64,000 nucleotides of DNA from Saccharina japonica (taxonomy: Eukaryota > Sar > Phaeophyceae > Laminariales > Laminariaceae), in NCBI GenBank assembly GCA_008828725.1, contig MEHQ01002210.1, forward strand, positions 90,644-154,643, written 5' to 3'. Under the pieces are notes generated by a model. That model worked only from the letters and a program-made list of their open reading frames with translations, did no database searches and was not told the DNA's origin. Shown piece after piece: positions 22,609 to 34,089 of the stretch. The position numbers and the translations under genes are program-made. Every line of letters begins with the position of its first letter. The stretch's first letter is position 1.

Positions 22609-24316
22609 GTGATGACGTCTCAAGAACGAGGAGGATCTGCTCCCCTTCGCGGCAGCGCAGACCAGGACCCTGAACCTCAGGGCCCCTTGCTGGGCCACCG
22701 TTCACGAAGCGCCGATGAAGATCATGCGCCAAGTACAACAGATCAACCGGAGGACTGGAGAGCCAGATCAGATTGGAGGATGGAGCTGCTGAGGTTTCGC
22801 CTCGAAGACCAGCATCTAAGCCGCGAGCTCCTTGCCCACCGGGTATGCAAGTTGGGCCCTTCACGCCTAAGGATCCGTCCACAAGACAAGCCGCTGAGCT
22901 GCGATCTCCTTGCCCTCCAGGGAAGCAAGTCGAGCCCCTCACGCCCCCGACCATTGCCCCTTCTTGTTCAGCTGAGGTTGTTCTACCTCTCAAGACCTCG
23001 GATCCCTGGAAGCCTCTCGATGACGCTCGGCTCCCCAAGACGAAGAACGAGCGAACGGCCGACTTGGACCCTTGGAGGGCCCCGCCTCTCGACGCGCTGC
23101 ACCAGGCCGCCCCAGCTGCCCAGCCCCCTTCCGCCTCTGACTCTACGATACCTGCCGGGCAGTATTCGAGCAGACTGCGCCTCCAACTTCCAGTTCTACC
23201 TGGCTCTGAGCAAGACACGGGGCTGGCTGATGCCCAGCCGAGTACCGCTGGTACTCGTACGAAGCCAGAGAGCGATTCTGCTGTACGCAGAAAATTTGTT
23301 CCTGGTATTTTCCCTCCTCGCTCAACTGCTAAAGTTCGGCCTCTCAAGACCTGGAAGACCGAGCCTCCTTTCCGCCCAACGGCCGACTTGGACCCTTGTA
23401 GGGCCCCGCCTCTCGACGCGCTGCACCAGGCCACTCCAGCTGCCCAGCCCGCCTCCGCCTCTGACTCTACGATACCTGCCGAGCAGTATTCGAGCAGACT
23501 GCGCCACCTACCTCCAGTTCTACCTGGTTCTGGGCAAGACACGGGGCTGGCTGCTGCCCAGCCGAGTACCGCTGGTACTCGTACGAGGCCAGAGCGCNAC
23601 AAATGCTGTTCGCTGATTTTTTTCCCGCGCCTCGCTTAGAAGATTACACACTGGAATTCAGTACGGGCGTACTCCCTGTTTTCTTCACTGCTGTTAATGT
23701 GGACGATGCTTCTTATAGGGATTTCAGTACAGCCGCTGATATTCTTGCTGCTGTTAGAGTCGACTCTTTCAGTACAGGCTCTGCTGCCGGAGCAGATGTG
23801 CTTACTCCTGCTGTACCAGCGTCAGCTGTTGTGAACAGTGAGGTACAAGCTCCTGCTGTACCAGCTTCAGCTGTTGTGAACAGTGATGTACAAGCTCCTG
23901 CTGTGATGACTACTGCTGATACTTCCTTCCATGCTGTTTATGACTCAGAAGCCACCTTGCCGCCCCGTACTGCCAGTACCGCGCCTGATATTTTTCTTCG
24001 CCCTCCATTGCGTACTCCGGCCGCCCAAACTGCCCCCATGAAGCACGCCCTCCGGCAGGTTTTTCCCGGCGCGGTGCAGCAGCTACATCAGCATGCACTC
24101 CAGTCGACCTCGCCCGGTGCGGCCCAACAGCTGCAGAAGCCACAGCAGCTGCAGACCCTCTGGCTGGCCTTGCTAGGAGCGCCCCACCAGCTGCAGCAAC
24201 AGCGACAGCGGAAGCAGGCCCCTCAGCCGGCCGAGGTGCAGCAGCCACCGTCACCACCCCCGCTCATGTCCCGAGCTGTTCATCGGACTACGCGACCCCG
24301 CGCTCGGCACCGCTGA
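22609..24316 (+). pseudogene. Gag-like Pro/Ser-rich region of the LTR element
   Basis: Long overlapping open frames occupy this part, dominated by Pro, Ser, Ala and Arg. Their position directly after the left LTR and their composition fit a gag region. No zinc knuckle is visible. The region is broken, with about three or more interruptions, and includes the N at 23598. Confidence 0.5.
23055..23600 (+). repeat. Internal duplication with 324-bp offset in gag-like region
   Basis: The segment starting ACGGCCGACTTGGACCCTTG at 23055 recurs at 23379 and stays similar for about 220 bp, so part of the gag-like region has been duplicated. Confidence 0.85.
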
Positions 24317-24656
24317 GTGCCGGCTCGCAGGAGCCGCTTCCGCCTGCGCCGTGGCCCACACCGCGGACGCCGCTTGCTCTGTGCTGTACCGTTGGCTGTG
24401 CATGGGACACTCGCCGTAGGACAGGACACTCGGCGCGCAGTTCGCGAAGATGGCTGCATCGGCGTGCCATCACGAGGCCCAACGACGGGGAAAATCTTGC
24501 AACTCTACGCGCGGTATGGAGTGGAGGACAGTTCTTTCAGCGGCAGAGGCTTCCGCTCGGCATTGACCACGCCGACTTCACGATTTTCTGGACCACTGGC
24601 AGGCAAGAAATTTTCCTTTTTGGTGGACGTTGCCTCCTTCGCTGGTCGTCTTGAGC

Positions 24657-25088
24657 ACTTTTATTTTTAATCGTGCCCTCGACCTGTTCAAGTACCGCGC
24701 GCAACCGTTGTTTTCAACCGTTGCAGCCGCGAGCGCTGTGGCCGTTTCTGCGGAAACCGCCCGCCTCGCCGCAGTATAGCGCGCGTTCGTCAAACTGGAT
24801 TTGCGTACGTAGAATCGAGCTCTGCTCTTCTGGTATGCTCTCCCCTACTTTGGTGGTAGGCTGAGACCATCCACTTTTATTTTTAATCGTGCCATCTACC
24901 TGTTCAAGTACCGCGCGCAACCGTTGTTTTCAACCGTTGTAGCCGCGAGCGCTGTGGCCGTTTCTGCGGAAACCGCCCTCCTCGCCGCAGTATAGCGCGC
25001 GTTCGTAAACTGGATTTGCGTACGTAGAATCGAGCTCTGCTCTTCAGGTATGCTCTCCCCTACTTTGGTGGTAGGCTGAGACCATCCC
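24657..25088 (+). repeat. 216-bp tandem duplication inside LTR element
   Basis: Two adjacent units start ACTTTTATTTTTAATCG at 24657 and 24873 and end GGTAGGCTGAGACCATC. They are nearly identical, so the duplication is recent. Confidence 0.92.
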
Positions 25089-27870
25089 TCTGCAAGATCT
25101 TCATAGGTGCTATATATTACACACCACTATTTCTTCTTCGCTGTTTTCAATCGAACCGGCCGGTGATGCGCGGCAGCGCCCTCGTTCGAGCTTCAAGCGA
25201 CGTTTTTTTTTCCCCGGTATCTGTGACGAGCGTGGCTCCTTGGGTTCTATCTCCCCTACGTAGGCCGTAGGCTGAGATCATCCCCTTCGCAAAGCCTTCG
25301 TACGTGCAAGCACCACCACTGACCTCCCCCGCGTTTGGACGCCTCTTTTTTCGGCACTGGTTCACAGATCTCGCGAGCCTTGGTTGGAGAAACCTCTGGA
25401 TGGAGACTCTTGCGGCGCCTGCGGAGCGGTCTTTTTTAACTGTGGCGACGCAGCAACAGCTTTTGGGAAGTTGCTGTCTTTCAGCGAAGCGAGTCTTGCG
25501 GCACCCTTCATTTTCCCCGCATCCCTTCGGGTTTTTCGTGGGATGGTGTCGGGATAACGGGTATTGCGCGCCAAGTGGCGCTCGCCGTGTGCACCCCCCA
25601 TTTTTCCAACTGCCTTCGGGAATTTTGCGTGAGATTATACTGCTGCAGGGGGGAGGGACTTTGAGATTTCGGCGCCAGGTGTCGCACACGTACTTTTAAT
25701 ACGCATCGGTGGGTGTACCCCTTTTTCCTCCTGCCTTCGGGCATGTCGAGTGATATTTTAGGTGGTAATACAGAGTGGGCATCTCTTACCCGCGCTAGTA
25801 CTACAGGCAGTACGCGCCGGTGTGGACGGGGGCTGGGCTAAGACCCACGTTTTAATCTGGAACTTCGGCTTGAGATCAGAACCGTTTGTAACGGTTGGCA
25901 CCATGTGTCTCGCTTTCGGTGTGCTTTGGGAATAATAAAATACCGGCCTTCAATGGCGTTTTTATTTATTTATTTCGCCTTTCCTGTTTCTTCGACGGGT
26001 ACGCGGTCAACCGCCCCGTCGGGCCTCGGCCCGCCTCTAAGGGGCGTGGCCAGGCCCGTACGCCTTCCCTGTCGCCTGGATGGCAGACGGGATCGTGTAA
26101 TTATCATGTCATGGATGCCATCCATATGCTGGCCCCTAACTGCCCACCACCATGCTGAGGGTTTCGGCTGGTCTGGGCCCCCATGGAGACCGACGACACT
26201 TCTCTATGGGGCGGCCTACTTTCACCGATCGCCCGGGCTACCACGCTCCGAGAAAACCGGGCCACCGTATAAACAGCCTCAAAGACTTGCATCCATTAAA
26301 ACAGTGTAGACATCCCTTCACGTTCGCGAGTGACTGTACTCAGTGACTACGGCGCGGGTTACCGACGTTGTCAAGCACGCATGATCCGATGCCGCCGCGA
26401 GGACAAACCCTCGCGCTCGAACAACCATAGTAATCGGAGGCGAATATCACCGCCGCTCGGGCCGCACGCGTGGGCAACACCAGGGCCAAGAGCATCCAAA
26501 CAAACATAACGAAGACTACGTACAGCAAACCCGATTCAAGGTAACCCGTTGTCTGAGTCCAGCCACTAATGTGGTGTCCCGCCCTCGCCCGCCTCTTTTG
26601 CTGCTGCCTCCACCTTCGGTGTTCGCGACGACGCCAGCGCTGCCAAAATAAGTATATACTTCGTATATAACTTTTATTTTTCAACACACAAGCATCGAGT
26701 TCACAAGATGCTCGTGTTCCAGGCTCGTCCAGCGCTCAGCGCCGACCTGCCTCGAATGCTGCCTCGCCTGCTGGCCTTGTAGGCCAGCACGTCGTCCCGT
26801 ATATCCGGTCGACGCAGCGACACAGCCACACTTGCTTCTGCGGCGAGCCCATGGACTCCCCCTCCGCCTGTTACAATTTTTCATGGCACTATGCCCGCGA
26901 CGGGAGCCTGCGCCTCGAGCGCCGCTCCCCTCAGCTAGGACACGGAAGCCCGCGCATTAGCGCCGCTTCGCCAGCGATTAGAGCCCGCGCTTCGAGCGCC
27001 GCTCCCCTCAGCTACGTCATTTTGTAGGCAACGGGAGCCTGCGCTTCGATCGCCGCTCCACTCAGCCCTTGGCACGAGAGCCTGAGTTCTAGACTCCGCT
27101 CTCCCCAGCCACGCGCCGCGCAGCACCAAGACTGTTGCGCCTGCGCGTCGCTCTTTTCAGCGAGGGTGTCCCCCTCCTTCACCTCCCGGCCATGTGGTGG
27201 CGGTCGGTTTGAGGTGCGGGAAGGCCGGCACCGAAACCCCGAGATATCGGTTGAAGCTCGACTCGGCGTTTCCTAGTAATAACGGGGACCGCTCCACCCT
27301 TTTTCCTTTCGAGGAGGAATCGACAAGATTAGCTACCTTGTCCCCCTTCCCCGGCAGGTCTACATGGAGGAAGCCCTCTCCGGTAGACACTTTGTTGCCA
27401 ACCACCCGAGCCCCGTTTTTTCAAAGTCGTTTCCTGGGTCTGCAGGCCCCCATTCGACTTTGCGCACGCCACCCCGCCTGCGCCATGCTGCTTCGGTTGC
27501 AGTGGAGCGGGAGAAACCTGACACTGCCCGACGAGCCCGTGGTGACTCCACGGCCTCTGGTCAGGCCAACCGGATGGAATTCCCGCTAAGTTCGGAAGAA
27601 TCGCAACTCTCGTCAAGCAGAACGGGCTCAGAGCCCCCTGCCCCCCTTGGTTCCAGAGAGAGACCATCGGGCGCAGTAAGAGAACCTTCTGGCCATTTTT
27701 CGCCTTCGAGCGATGGTGTCACCGAGCCAGTATACGTGGGATCGGACTCGTCTCGTGCACCAGGGGCCCGGTGTTCTCAGAGAAGTACACTGCCGCCCCC
27801 CCATACCGCTACAGCGGCCACCGGCGGCTCGGCACCGTCGGTCTTTGACCCTACCCTCGAGTACTCAACG
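25089..27870 (+). other. Interior of LTR element without recognised domains
   Basis: CCTTCGGG-centred short repeats lie at 25500-25750, and three TCGAGCGCCGCTCCCCTCAGC-like units at 26910-27060. A long plus-strand Ser/Pro-rich open stretch from 27364 leads into the NADAR region. Minus-strand frames such as 26340-26687 with one hydrophobic segment have no family match I can name. Confidence 0.4.
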
Positions 27871-27876
27871 GAGCAG

Positions 27877-28325
27877 GCGGTGCTGTTCTGGCAACCCCCC
27901 TCCTATTTTTCACAGTGGTCCCCCTCGTTCTTTGTCGTTGGCAACGCCTGATATTCCTGCGCGGAGCAATATAGGATGGCTGAAAAGGCTCGCCTTTTTC
28001 ATGACCACGACGCAGCGACTCGGATTATGTCCTCGCCGGACCCGCGCGAGCACAAACGCATCGGTCGAGCCGTGCGTAACTTCGACGGCGCCACCTGGGA
28101 CCGCGTTCGGGAAGACGCCGTCCTGGCAGGCACTTTGGCCAACTTCACACAAAACTCGGGAATGAAACAGCACCTTATGAGCACCGGCTCCAAGCTTTCG
28201 GCGGAAGCCAGCCCTTTTGATACCGTTTGGGGCATCGGTCTCCGCGCGGACGACCCCGAGGCCCAAGATCCCCGCCGGTGGTAAGGGAAGAATTTTCTCG
28301 GGAAAGCTCTTTTCACCGTCCGCGA
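27877..28325 (+). pseudogene. NADAR (YbiA-like) domain inside LTR element
   Basis: The translated plus strand shows the family landmarks in order: VLFWQPPSYFSQWSPSFF, MAEKARLF (27976), NFDGATWDRVREDAV, LANFTQN, MKQHLMSTGSKL and EASPFDTVWGIGL (about 28204), then ADDPEAQDPRRW. NADAR proteins such as YbiA cleave N-glycosidic bonds in early riboflavin intermediates, and relatives act in NAD or ADP-ribose metabolism. The domain lies between a disordered Ser/Pro-rich stretch and the protease-like region of the retroelement. The frame is broken, with about two interruptions, yet the landmark residues are well kept. I infer a domain captured by the retroelement; a host gene fragment trapped in it is the alternative. 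Confidence 0.8.
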
Positions 28326-28439
28326 CACATTCGCGCAAGCGAGGCCGGGTTGGCACACCCCGTCTCCTCTCATCAATTTTGCACTCCCTCCTCGCCCGAC
28401 GGAATTCATGAGATCTCTCCAGAGCCGTCTCGCCCGTTG

Positions 28440-28908
28440 GCGATGACACGCGTTTGCCCAGGTCCTCCTCCGGAGTTTTCGATCTACGTTTTTGACGCGC
28501 CAGCCGACCACAGCTCCGAGGTCTTGGCAGTCTCACCTGGAGTTGATCCCTCCCTCTCGCTGTCAGAACAAGGGCCGTGCCTCGTCGGGGGCACCATTAC
28601 CCTCGATGACGCATATTTTACCACCAAAATCGCGATCCACAGTGGAGCAGGCGCTCTCGCGCCATTTGGTTGCGTCGCTCTTCTTGACACCGGCTCCCCT
28701 CAAACCTTCATCAGGCGCGACATACTAGACCGCATCCTCTCCGTTGGGGCGGCGTCGCCCGCGTGCGAGCAAACAGGCGTCTCGCGATCTTGGGGAGGGT
28801 TTGGCGAATCGGCCCCCCTCCAAACTTCGTCAAGCATACGTCTGAGCGTCCCGTTTTTCCGAACAGATGAGCCTACGTGCTCTCTCGCAGTTTGGGCCTG
28901 TGTGGTTC
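28440..28908 (+). pseudogene. Retropepsin-like region of the LTR element
   Basis: The open plus-strand frame contains LLDTGSPQTFI at about 28680, the D-T-G active-site motif with the hydrophobic residues usual before it in retroviral-type aspartic proteases. It ends at the N at 28909, next to the right LTR, so downstream polymerase domains cannot be judged. Its place after the NADAR domain fits a pol region start. Confidence 0.65.
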
Positions 28909-28909
28909 N

Positions 28910-29201
28910 TGTTATGGTACTGCTGGCATGATGTGGAAACGTTTGGTAAATACCTGGTATCAGGTATAATAATCGTATTGGTAGTACTTGGAAGGCGGTA
29001 TCTTAGGTGGGAACCAGGGATGGTTCCCGATGGCTTTTAGCCATCTCACCTGCCTTCTCAGTCGTTCATCACGCGAAAACGGAATAAACCTGCTCTTCTT
29101 CTATCTCTACGCAAACAGCACACGTGAGTACCAACGAGTACCCGTTCCATAGGCTGACCTGGCTAGGGATACCCTGTCCTCTTATACCTAGCATCCTTAC
29201 A
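28910..29201 (+). repeat. Right LTR
   Basis: It runs from TGTTATGGTACTGCTG to CATCCTTACA and differs from the left LTR at roughly nine sites, counting small gaps as one. The N at 28909 hides the polypurine tract. Confidence 0.88.
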
Positions 29202-29339
29202 CGTGTGTACCGCCTGAATGGGGAGCAGAGGGGGTTCTCGGGGCACGTCGTCGACGTTTTTTCCTGTTGTTTTCCCCACCAATGCCCACAAGTTGATGAC
29301 CGTTACTAATATCCTGCTGCACGATATCTAAGCGACAGC

Positions 29340-30120
29340 TGTCTTATCTTATTTAATTGGCATCCTCCGAAATAGGTTTGTCTGCTCAATTCCAGTCTAT
29401 TCAGTTCCTATTTATAGACTGCTTCGTAAATCAATTCGTCTGGATTTCCAATCGTTAGACAGCCTCATGAATCGATTCCTTTGGCAACTTCAAGAAATAT
29501 CATCCTCATGCATTCATGGAATTGTCATATTCTAAGTGCAGCGTCCGGAATGAATTGACCGGCAACATAGTATCATCCATTAAATGGAAATGCCTGATTG
29601 TCTGGACAATTTATTTCGAAGCCTGTCAAATCAATGAAATTGCCAAGACAAATATTCAGAAACATGCCTATTAAGTGGAATCGCCTGTGCAATTATTGTA
29701 GCAGTATGTCAATTAAAAGGAATTGCCAGCACAGTTAGAAGTATGTCTATTGAATGGAATTTCCAGGACATTTGATTTAGAAGGGTGTCAATTCAATGAA
29801 ATTGCCAGCACAATTAGAAATATGTCTATTGACTGGAATTGCCAGGACATTTTATTGAGAAAAATATCACTTCAATGGGATTGCCGGCGCAATTGGTTTA
29901 GAAGGATGTCTATTAAATATAATTGCCAAAACAAATGCTTTAGGAGGATGTCCAATAAATTGAATTGTCCGCGCAATTGATTCTATACGGTGTCAATTAA
30001 ATGAAAGGGCCAGCACAGTTGATATAATAGGGTGTGATTGATATAGAATTACCAAAACAATTAATTTAGACGGATGCCATTTAAATGAAATCGCCGGTGC
30101 AATTCTCACCGACAGTAAGC
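29340..30120 (+). repeat. Degenerate 42-bp minisatellite, locus 3
   Basis: About eighteen units with GTCTATTAAATGGAATTGCC and AATTGATTTAGAAGGAT cores follow the same 42-bp step as the other loci but form a distinct subfamily. Confidence 0.75.
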
Positions 30121-30655
30121 TGCAATAGGCTATTAGCGTTACAATAGAATGTGATAGAACATTGCAATAGACTACGGGTTCAACAATGGAGTATCGTAGA
30201 CACTTTTAATGCCAATTGCTTCGAGCATTGACGCAGCTGGCTGTATATTAATGAAACTGAATGGACAATAGGGCCTGGAGAATTCCTATTAATATAATTA
30301 GTCTGTATGATAGCGCTCGATACGTTTCAAATCATTGGAATTAAGGAACACAATAGACATTCAATTGTAATATAAAACTAATATTAGACTATTAGGGTAT
30401 TGTCTATAATTGTCAAGGGTGTGCTACGTCGTATTAATGAACTAACAAATTAATACGCCAATAATATATTTATACATTAATGTATTAAAACATTAAAACA
30501 TGTATACATTAATACATTAATATTAGTATTATACACATTTTCCATCTGCCAATGTGCAGCTCTTATTTCAGTTATATCATTCACATATGTTGCTGCTGTA
30601 AATTGATTATAGTATCCTGCTACTATGAATACTACGGCTGTACGTACTGTGCTGC
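30121..30655. other. AT-rich DNA with ATACATTA microsatellite
   Basis: No gene is visible. ATACATTA-type words fill 30460-30540. Confidence 0.55.
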
Positions 30656-30775
30656 TGTATACTGATTCCACACCGCTGTTGTAGTGGGTGGGTGGATCGG
30701 TTGGTACGTGCGTCGATCGGTTGGTGCGTACGTGGGTGTGTGTGGGTGGGTGGGTGGATGGAGGGAGTGTACTCA
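30656..30775 (+). repeat. GTGGGT/GATCGGTTGGT minisatellite
   Basis: GGTGGGTGGAT and CGATCGGTTGGT words alternate over about 120 bp. The strong G bias on one strand is the only feature. Confidence 0.7.
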
Positions 30776-30929
30776 TTGTCATGCGCGACCGTAGTCCTAT
30801 GACCACAGATCCTTGCATCCGTACAATGCCGGGACGGAGCACGTCGGATTTTCACCGGCCAGGCAGACACTGCTTGCACCTATCGTAGCGCGCCGTTTGG
30901 TGTTGAGCGCGAAATCGCGTGAACAGGGT

Positions 30930-31250
30930 GAGCAGGTTATGTTGAATCGTTGTACTCGATCCTTGTCCTCGGTGATGGTACTATATATCCCTTTCCTCGC
31001 TTTTTTTCTCGTTCATTTTCAGTACATTTTCCTCGATACCTGGTACTTTTTTGTCGCCTTTTCCTCGAATCAGTTTCCTCGATCATTTTTAATTCTCGAT
31101 AGTTGTCCTCTCTCCTTTTCTTGTCGTAGTCCTCTCTCTCTCCTTCATGTCCTCTTCTTCCCCTGTTGCTCTTTTTGTATTGTGTTGTTCCTCTCTTGTT
31201 CATCTTTTTCTTTTCTTACTGCTCTTTTTCTTCGATCGATTTCTCCCCTC
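30930..31250. other. CT-rich polypyrimidine stretch
   Basis: TCCTCGAT, CCTCTCTC and TTTTTCTTTTC words dominate. The 164-codon plus-strand frame here owes its length to this composition and shows no domain. Confidence 0.5.
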
Positions 31251-31449
31251 CCCCCCATCTACGGGTCCCGAAAGGGGGTGTGGGTGGGCCGGATGATACG
31301 TGGTTGACTGCGTGTGTCAATGTACCTGATCAGTGGATTGCGTCATAGGGTGTGGATCGTGGCCCAGGTATTCTTACGTAAGTATTTTTGTTTTTGTCCG
31401 CCATACCGGCCTCGCCGTGGCATGGTTCGGGGTACCACTAAAGTGGTAA

Positions 31450-31580
31450 GACATTCATACAGTAATACATTAATACATCCATACAGTCATACAGTCATAC
31501 ATGAATACAGTAATCCATTAATACAGGAATACAGCAATAATATATGAATACATACATTAATGCAGTAATACAGCAAATTA
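31450..31580. repeat. ATACATTA/ATACAGTA microsatellite
   Basis: Imperfect 8-9 bp words (ATTAATAC, ATACAGTC) repeat throughout. Similar tracts lie at 46490-46620, 47740-47820 and 48090-48210. Confidence 0.75.
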
Positions 31581-32119
31581 CCGTGACAGCTACGAGTACC
31601 GTCGTGCGACGAGTACAAGCAATATACACCTTGATTGTCTCGACACATGACACGAGTGCTGAATGTGGGGTGTAGATGTGTGATCCGATGTATGGAAGCC
31701 CGCACAATCGCGACCTATCTACTGTCGGGTTGTGTACCATACACATATATACCTACATAGGCCCAATCGGCGTTGGATCAACCAATATACCTACTGTCAC
31801 GTTTACTGCTTACAGTCACGTAGATTGATACGTTATTGATTGCTGCCGGTACGTTTGAGAGTAGAAGACATCTACCAGTTTTGAGGTGTAACTGGTTAAC
31901 CGGACCTAAGTATCTGGCAGTTCTTGTTTTGAAGAACCAAATAATCAGGCGCGCCTGTTGGGTTTCCAAGGACGGCGGTAATTCGGTGTCGTGGTACAAT
32001 ATTTTACCTCTGACACTATGAACGCCGACAGGGCTCGCTTAGTTACTGTATTGTTCCTCCGTGGACCTTTTTGTTTTTCTACTACAGTACGTAGTAATAC
32101 ATTTATTTACTGTACTCGC

Positions 32120-32460
32120 CCTTCGTTTATTTCTCCTTCCCATTTAGTAGTCATAACTCAGATCCGGGGGCACAATACAGCTATTATTCTTCCTCCCCAC
32201 TACGTTGGGACAAGTTGTGCTTTGAATCTTCACCGCAACAAGACTTCGACTTTCTTCCCTCTCGTCGACTCGATTTGAATTGCGCATATCCACACAGCAA
32301 TGAACAGTAACGGGCGCTCTCGGCAATTCATTGATTCTGTTGAATAGTCGTTTTTTTGCAAACGATCTAAAAATGCCGACGGACGTTGGATTCGAAACCC
32401 CCGAACCACACCCTAAGTAGCATTTAAGGGTACCACTAGCCCACGGGGGTGACCGATTGG
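32120..32460 (-). mobile_element. tRNA-derived SINE shared by both duplicate blocks (A2 copy)
   Basis: On the minus strand the head has A box GTGGGCTAGTGGTACCC and B box GGTTTCGAATCC, followed by the family body with CCCCCGGATCTGAGTTATG. The matching copy at 49760-50100 is in the same place of block B2, so the insertion is older than the duplication. Confidence 0.75.
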
Positions 32461-32590
32461 TGCTGCTGCATGCGTATCACATACCTTTCGAAGTCGATGG
32501 GGGGTTGAAGGTGACGGTGACTAGGCCACAAACCGGCAAACCAGACCATTTACCAGTGGCAACTACGAGTACTGTACTTGAGTAGTAAAA

Positions 32591-32745
32591 ATGCGGCGTG
32601 TCAAAGAGTTTGCCAGAACACGCATCACTGGTGCCTTGGCCAATGATCTTCGCCTATGCAACGTAGTTGGTGATTGTGTGGAGATTAGTTCGCTGCTGGG
32701 ACTTCGCGGGAAGCCTCACTGGTGCATTGGCCAATGAGCTTCGCC
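32591..32745 (+). CDS. Short conserved ORF start (A2 copy), doubtful
   Basis: The frame begins MRRVKEFARTRITGALAN and is shared with 50277-50408 (MRRVKGSAKTRITAALAN) but the two diverge and stop after about 45 residues. Conservation is no better than the surrounding noncoding DNA, so this may not be a gene. Confidence 0.15.
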
Positions 32746-32806
32746 TATGAAACGTAGTTGGTGATTGTGTGGCGGATAGTTCACTGCTGGGACTTCGCGG
32801 GAAAAC
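32625..32806 (+). repeat. 91-bp tandem duplication private to A2
   Basis: TCACTGGTGC...GGGACTTCGCGGG appears twice with a 91-bp step (32625 and 32716). Block B2 has one copy. Confidence 0.8.
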
Positions 32807-34089
32807 TTCGGTAAACCATCGTTCGTACCAGCAATTACTTGTGTAACTCGGGTGGTGCTGCGGTTGTTGTTAGGCTTAAGTCGGAGTGTTGCCAAAACCT
32901 ACGGGCTTTTTGGCCTCTATATGTCCGCCTAAGGAACCTCGTCTATACAACAAGCAAAACTGTTGCCCCCCCTTACCAGCCGATTTCCGAGAGCATGCTG
33001 GCGTCCATTGTTTCTCGCATTTAATACCGCTTACTCAAATAGGAAATATCTGGAGAGGGGTACACATTTCAACTCGTGTATTTACTTGGTATCGGTGACC
33101 GGCTGACAGTTTTCGATGATTGAATGATTGCGCTCTCGCAAGACCGGATGGCGGTGTGAGGTTCGATGTAGTGTATTCAATTTTTCGTTGTTGATTCTAC
33201 AGCAGCACATCAAACGATTCCGAGCGTACAAGGAAGCCCCACTAAGACGCAGCAGGGTATAGACAGAAGGGCCTGGCCGTGAGCTTTCCCAGGGCGGGCG
33301 ATTAAGACAAGGCCACATATTTACCTGCCCACTTCTCCTAACCCTACCACCATCATTTCAAACGGTTTGTTCCCGGAAAGGATGATGCGGCTCTGGAAGG
33401 CTTAAGCGCTTTTTTATCACTATACGGGCGACAGCGGTATGGGGTAGTACTAAGCGTGGTAGCCTACCAGCACCAGCGCACAAAACGAAAGCGTGCCGTT
33501 GAAGACATATGCCAAGGTTCGCCGATGTTCCTTCACTCGCTGCTGCGTCGGGCGGCCGTTCGGGGGCTAGGGAGGGCGTCGATGAGCATGGGCCGGGAGG
33601 CGTATTCAACGCTCTTATCGGGTTCCTAACTTTTAGTTACGCTTGTGTGTTTTCACCTGACTGAGTTGTGCTTCGTAGTAATGGTGGAAGGACTTGCAGA
33701 CTCTCCCCCGCCAGCTAGGTAGTGGGCAAGTAAATTTCAAAAGAAATAATCGACGTGTACAACGATCGCAGTGCACCCGTGATAATGCGTGTCGGGTACG
33801 GAGACGAAGGAGGGGACCACAAAGGCCACGCAGTTCACGAGCGAAGAGTTGAACTTCGTCGGTGTTTCGAAGGGAACTGGAGACATTCTCTGAGATTAGT
33901 CGTTGGGTTATACTAAAAGTGTTCAGTTGGTTCCGATAACATGTCACGTGGATCCAACCTCCCCAAAACGCATTTCGTGCTTCGTAGTGGTCAGCGGTTG
34001 GATGCCCTCCTTGCCAGCAGTGTGTGTGTGTGTGTTTTTCACATTGGCACCAGGGTTGGAATCATAGGTAGTGCACGTATTGCATTTGC

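Larger units (their letters stand above)
22180..29201 (+). mobile_element. LTR retroelement fossil with NADAR and protease regions
   Basis: Two direct repeats of about 291 bp with TG...CA ends bound a 7-kb unit. The 4-bp flanks CGTG (22176-22179 and 29202-29205) are a target-site duplication. In order the interior shows a Pro/Ser-rich gag-like region, internal tandem duplications, a NADAR-like domain and a retropepsin-like region. No reverse transcriptase, RNase H or integrase is visible; an N at 28909 sits exactly where pol would continue, so those parts may be missing from the assembly or from the element. The LTRs are about 97% alike, which suggests a fairly young insertion. The coding frames are broken, with several interruptions. 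The family is probably Ty3-like, but this cannot be settled without the polymerase. Confidence 0.85.

Noticed and set aside
26340-26687. Minus-strand frame with one membrane-like segment inside the LTR element
   Set aside because: No family is recognised, orientation is opposite to the element, and GC-rich DNA there keeps many frames open.
30813-31307. 164-codon Phe/Ser/Leu-rich frame
   Set aside because: It is the translation of a polypyrimidine stretch without any motif.
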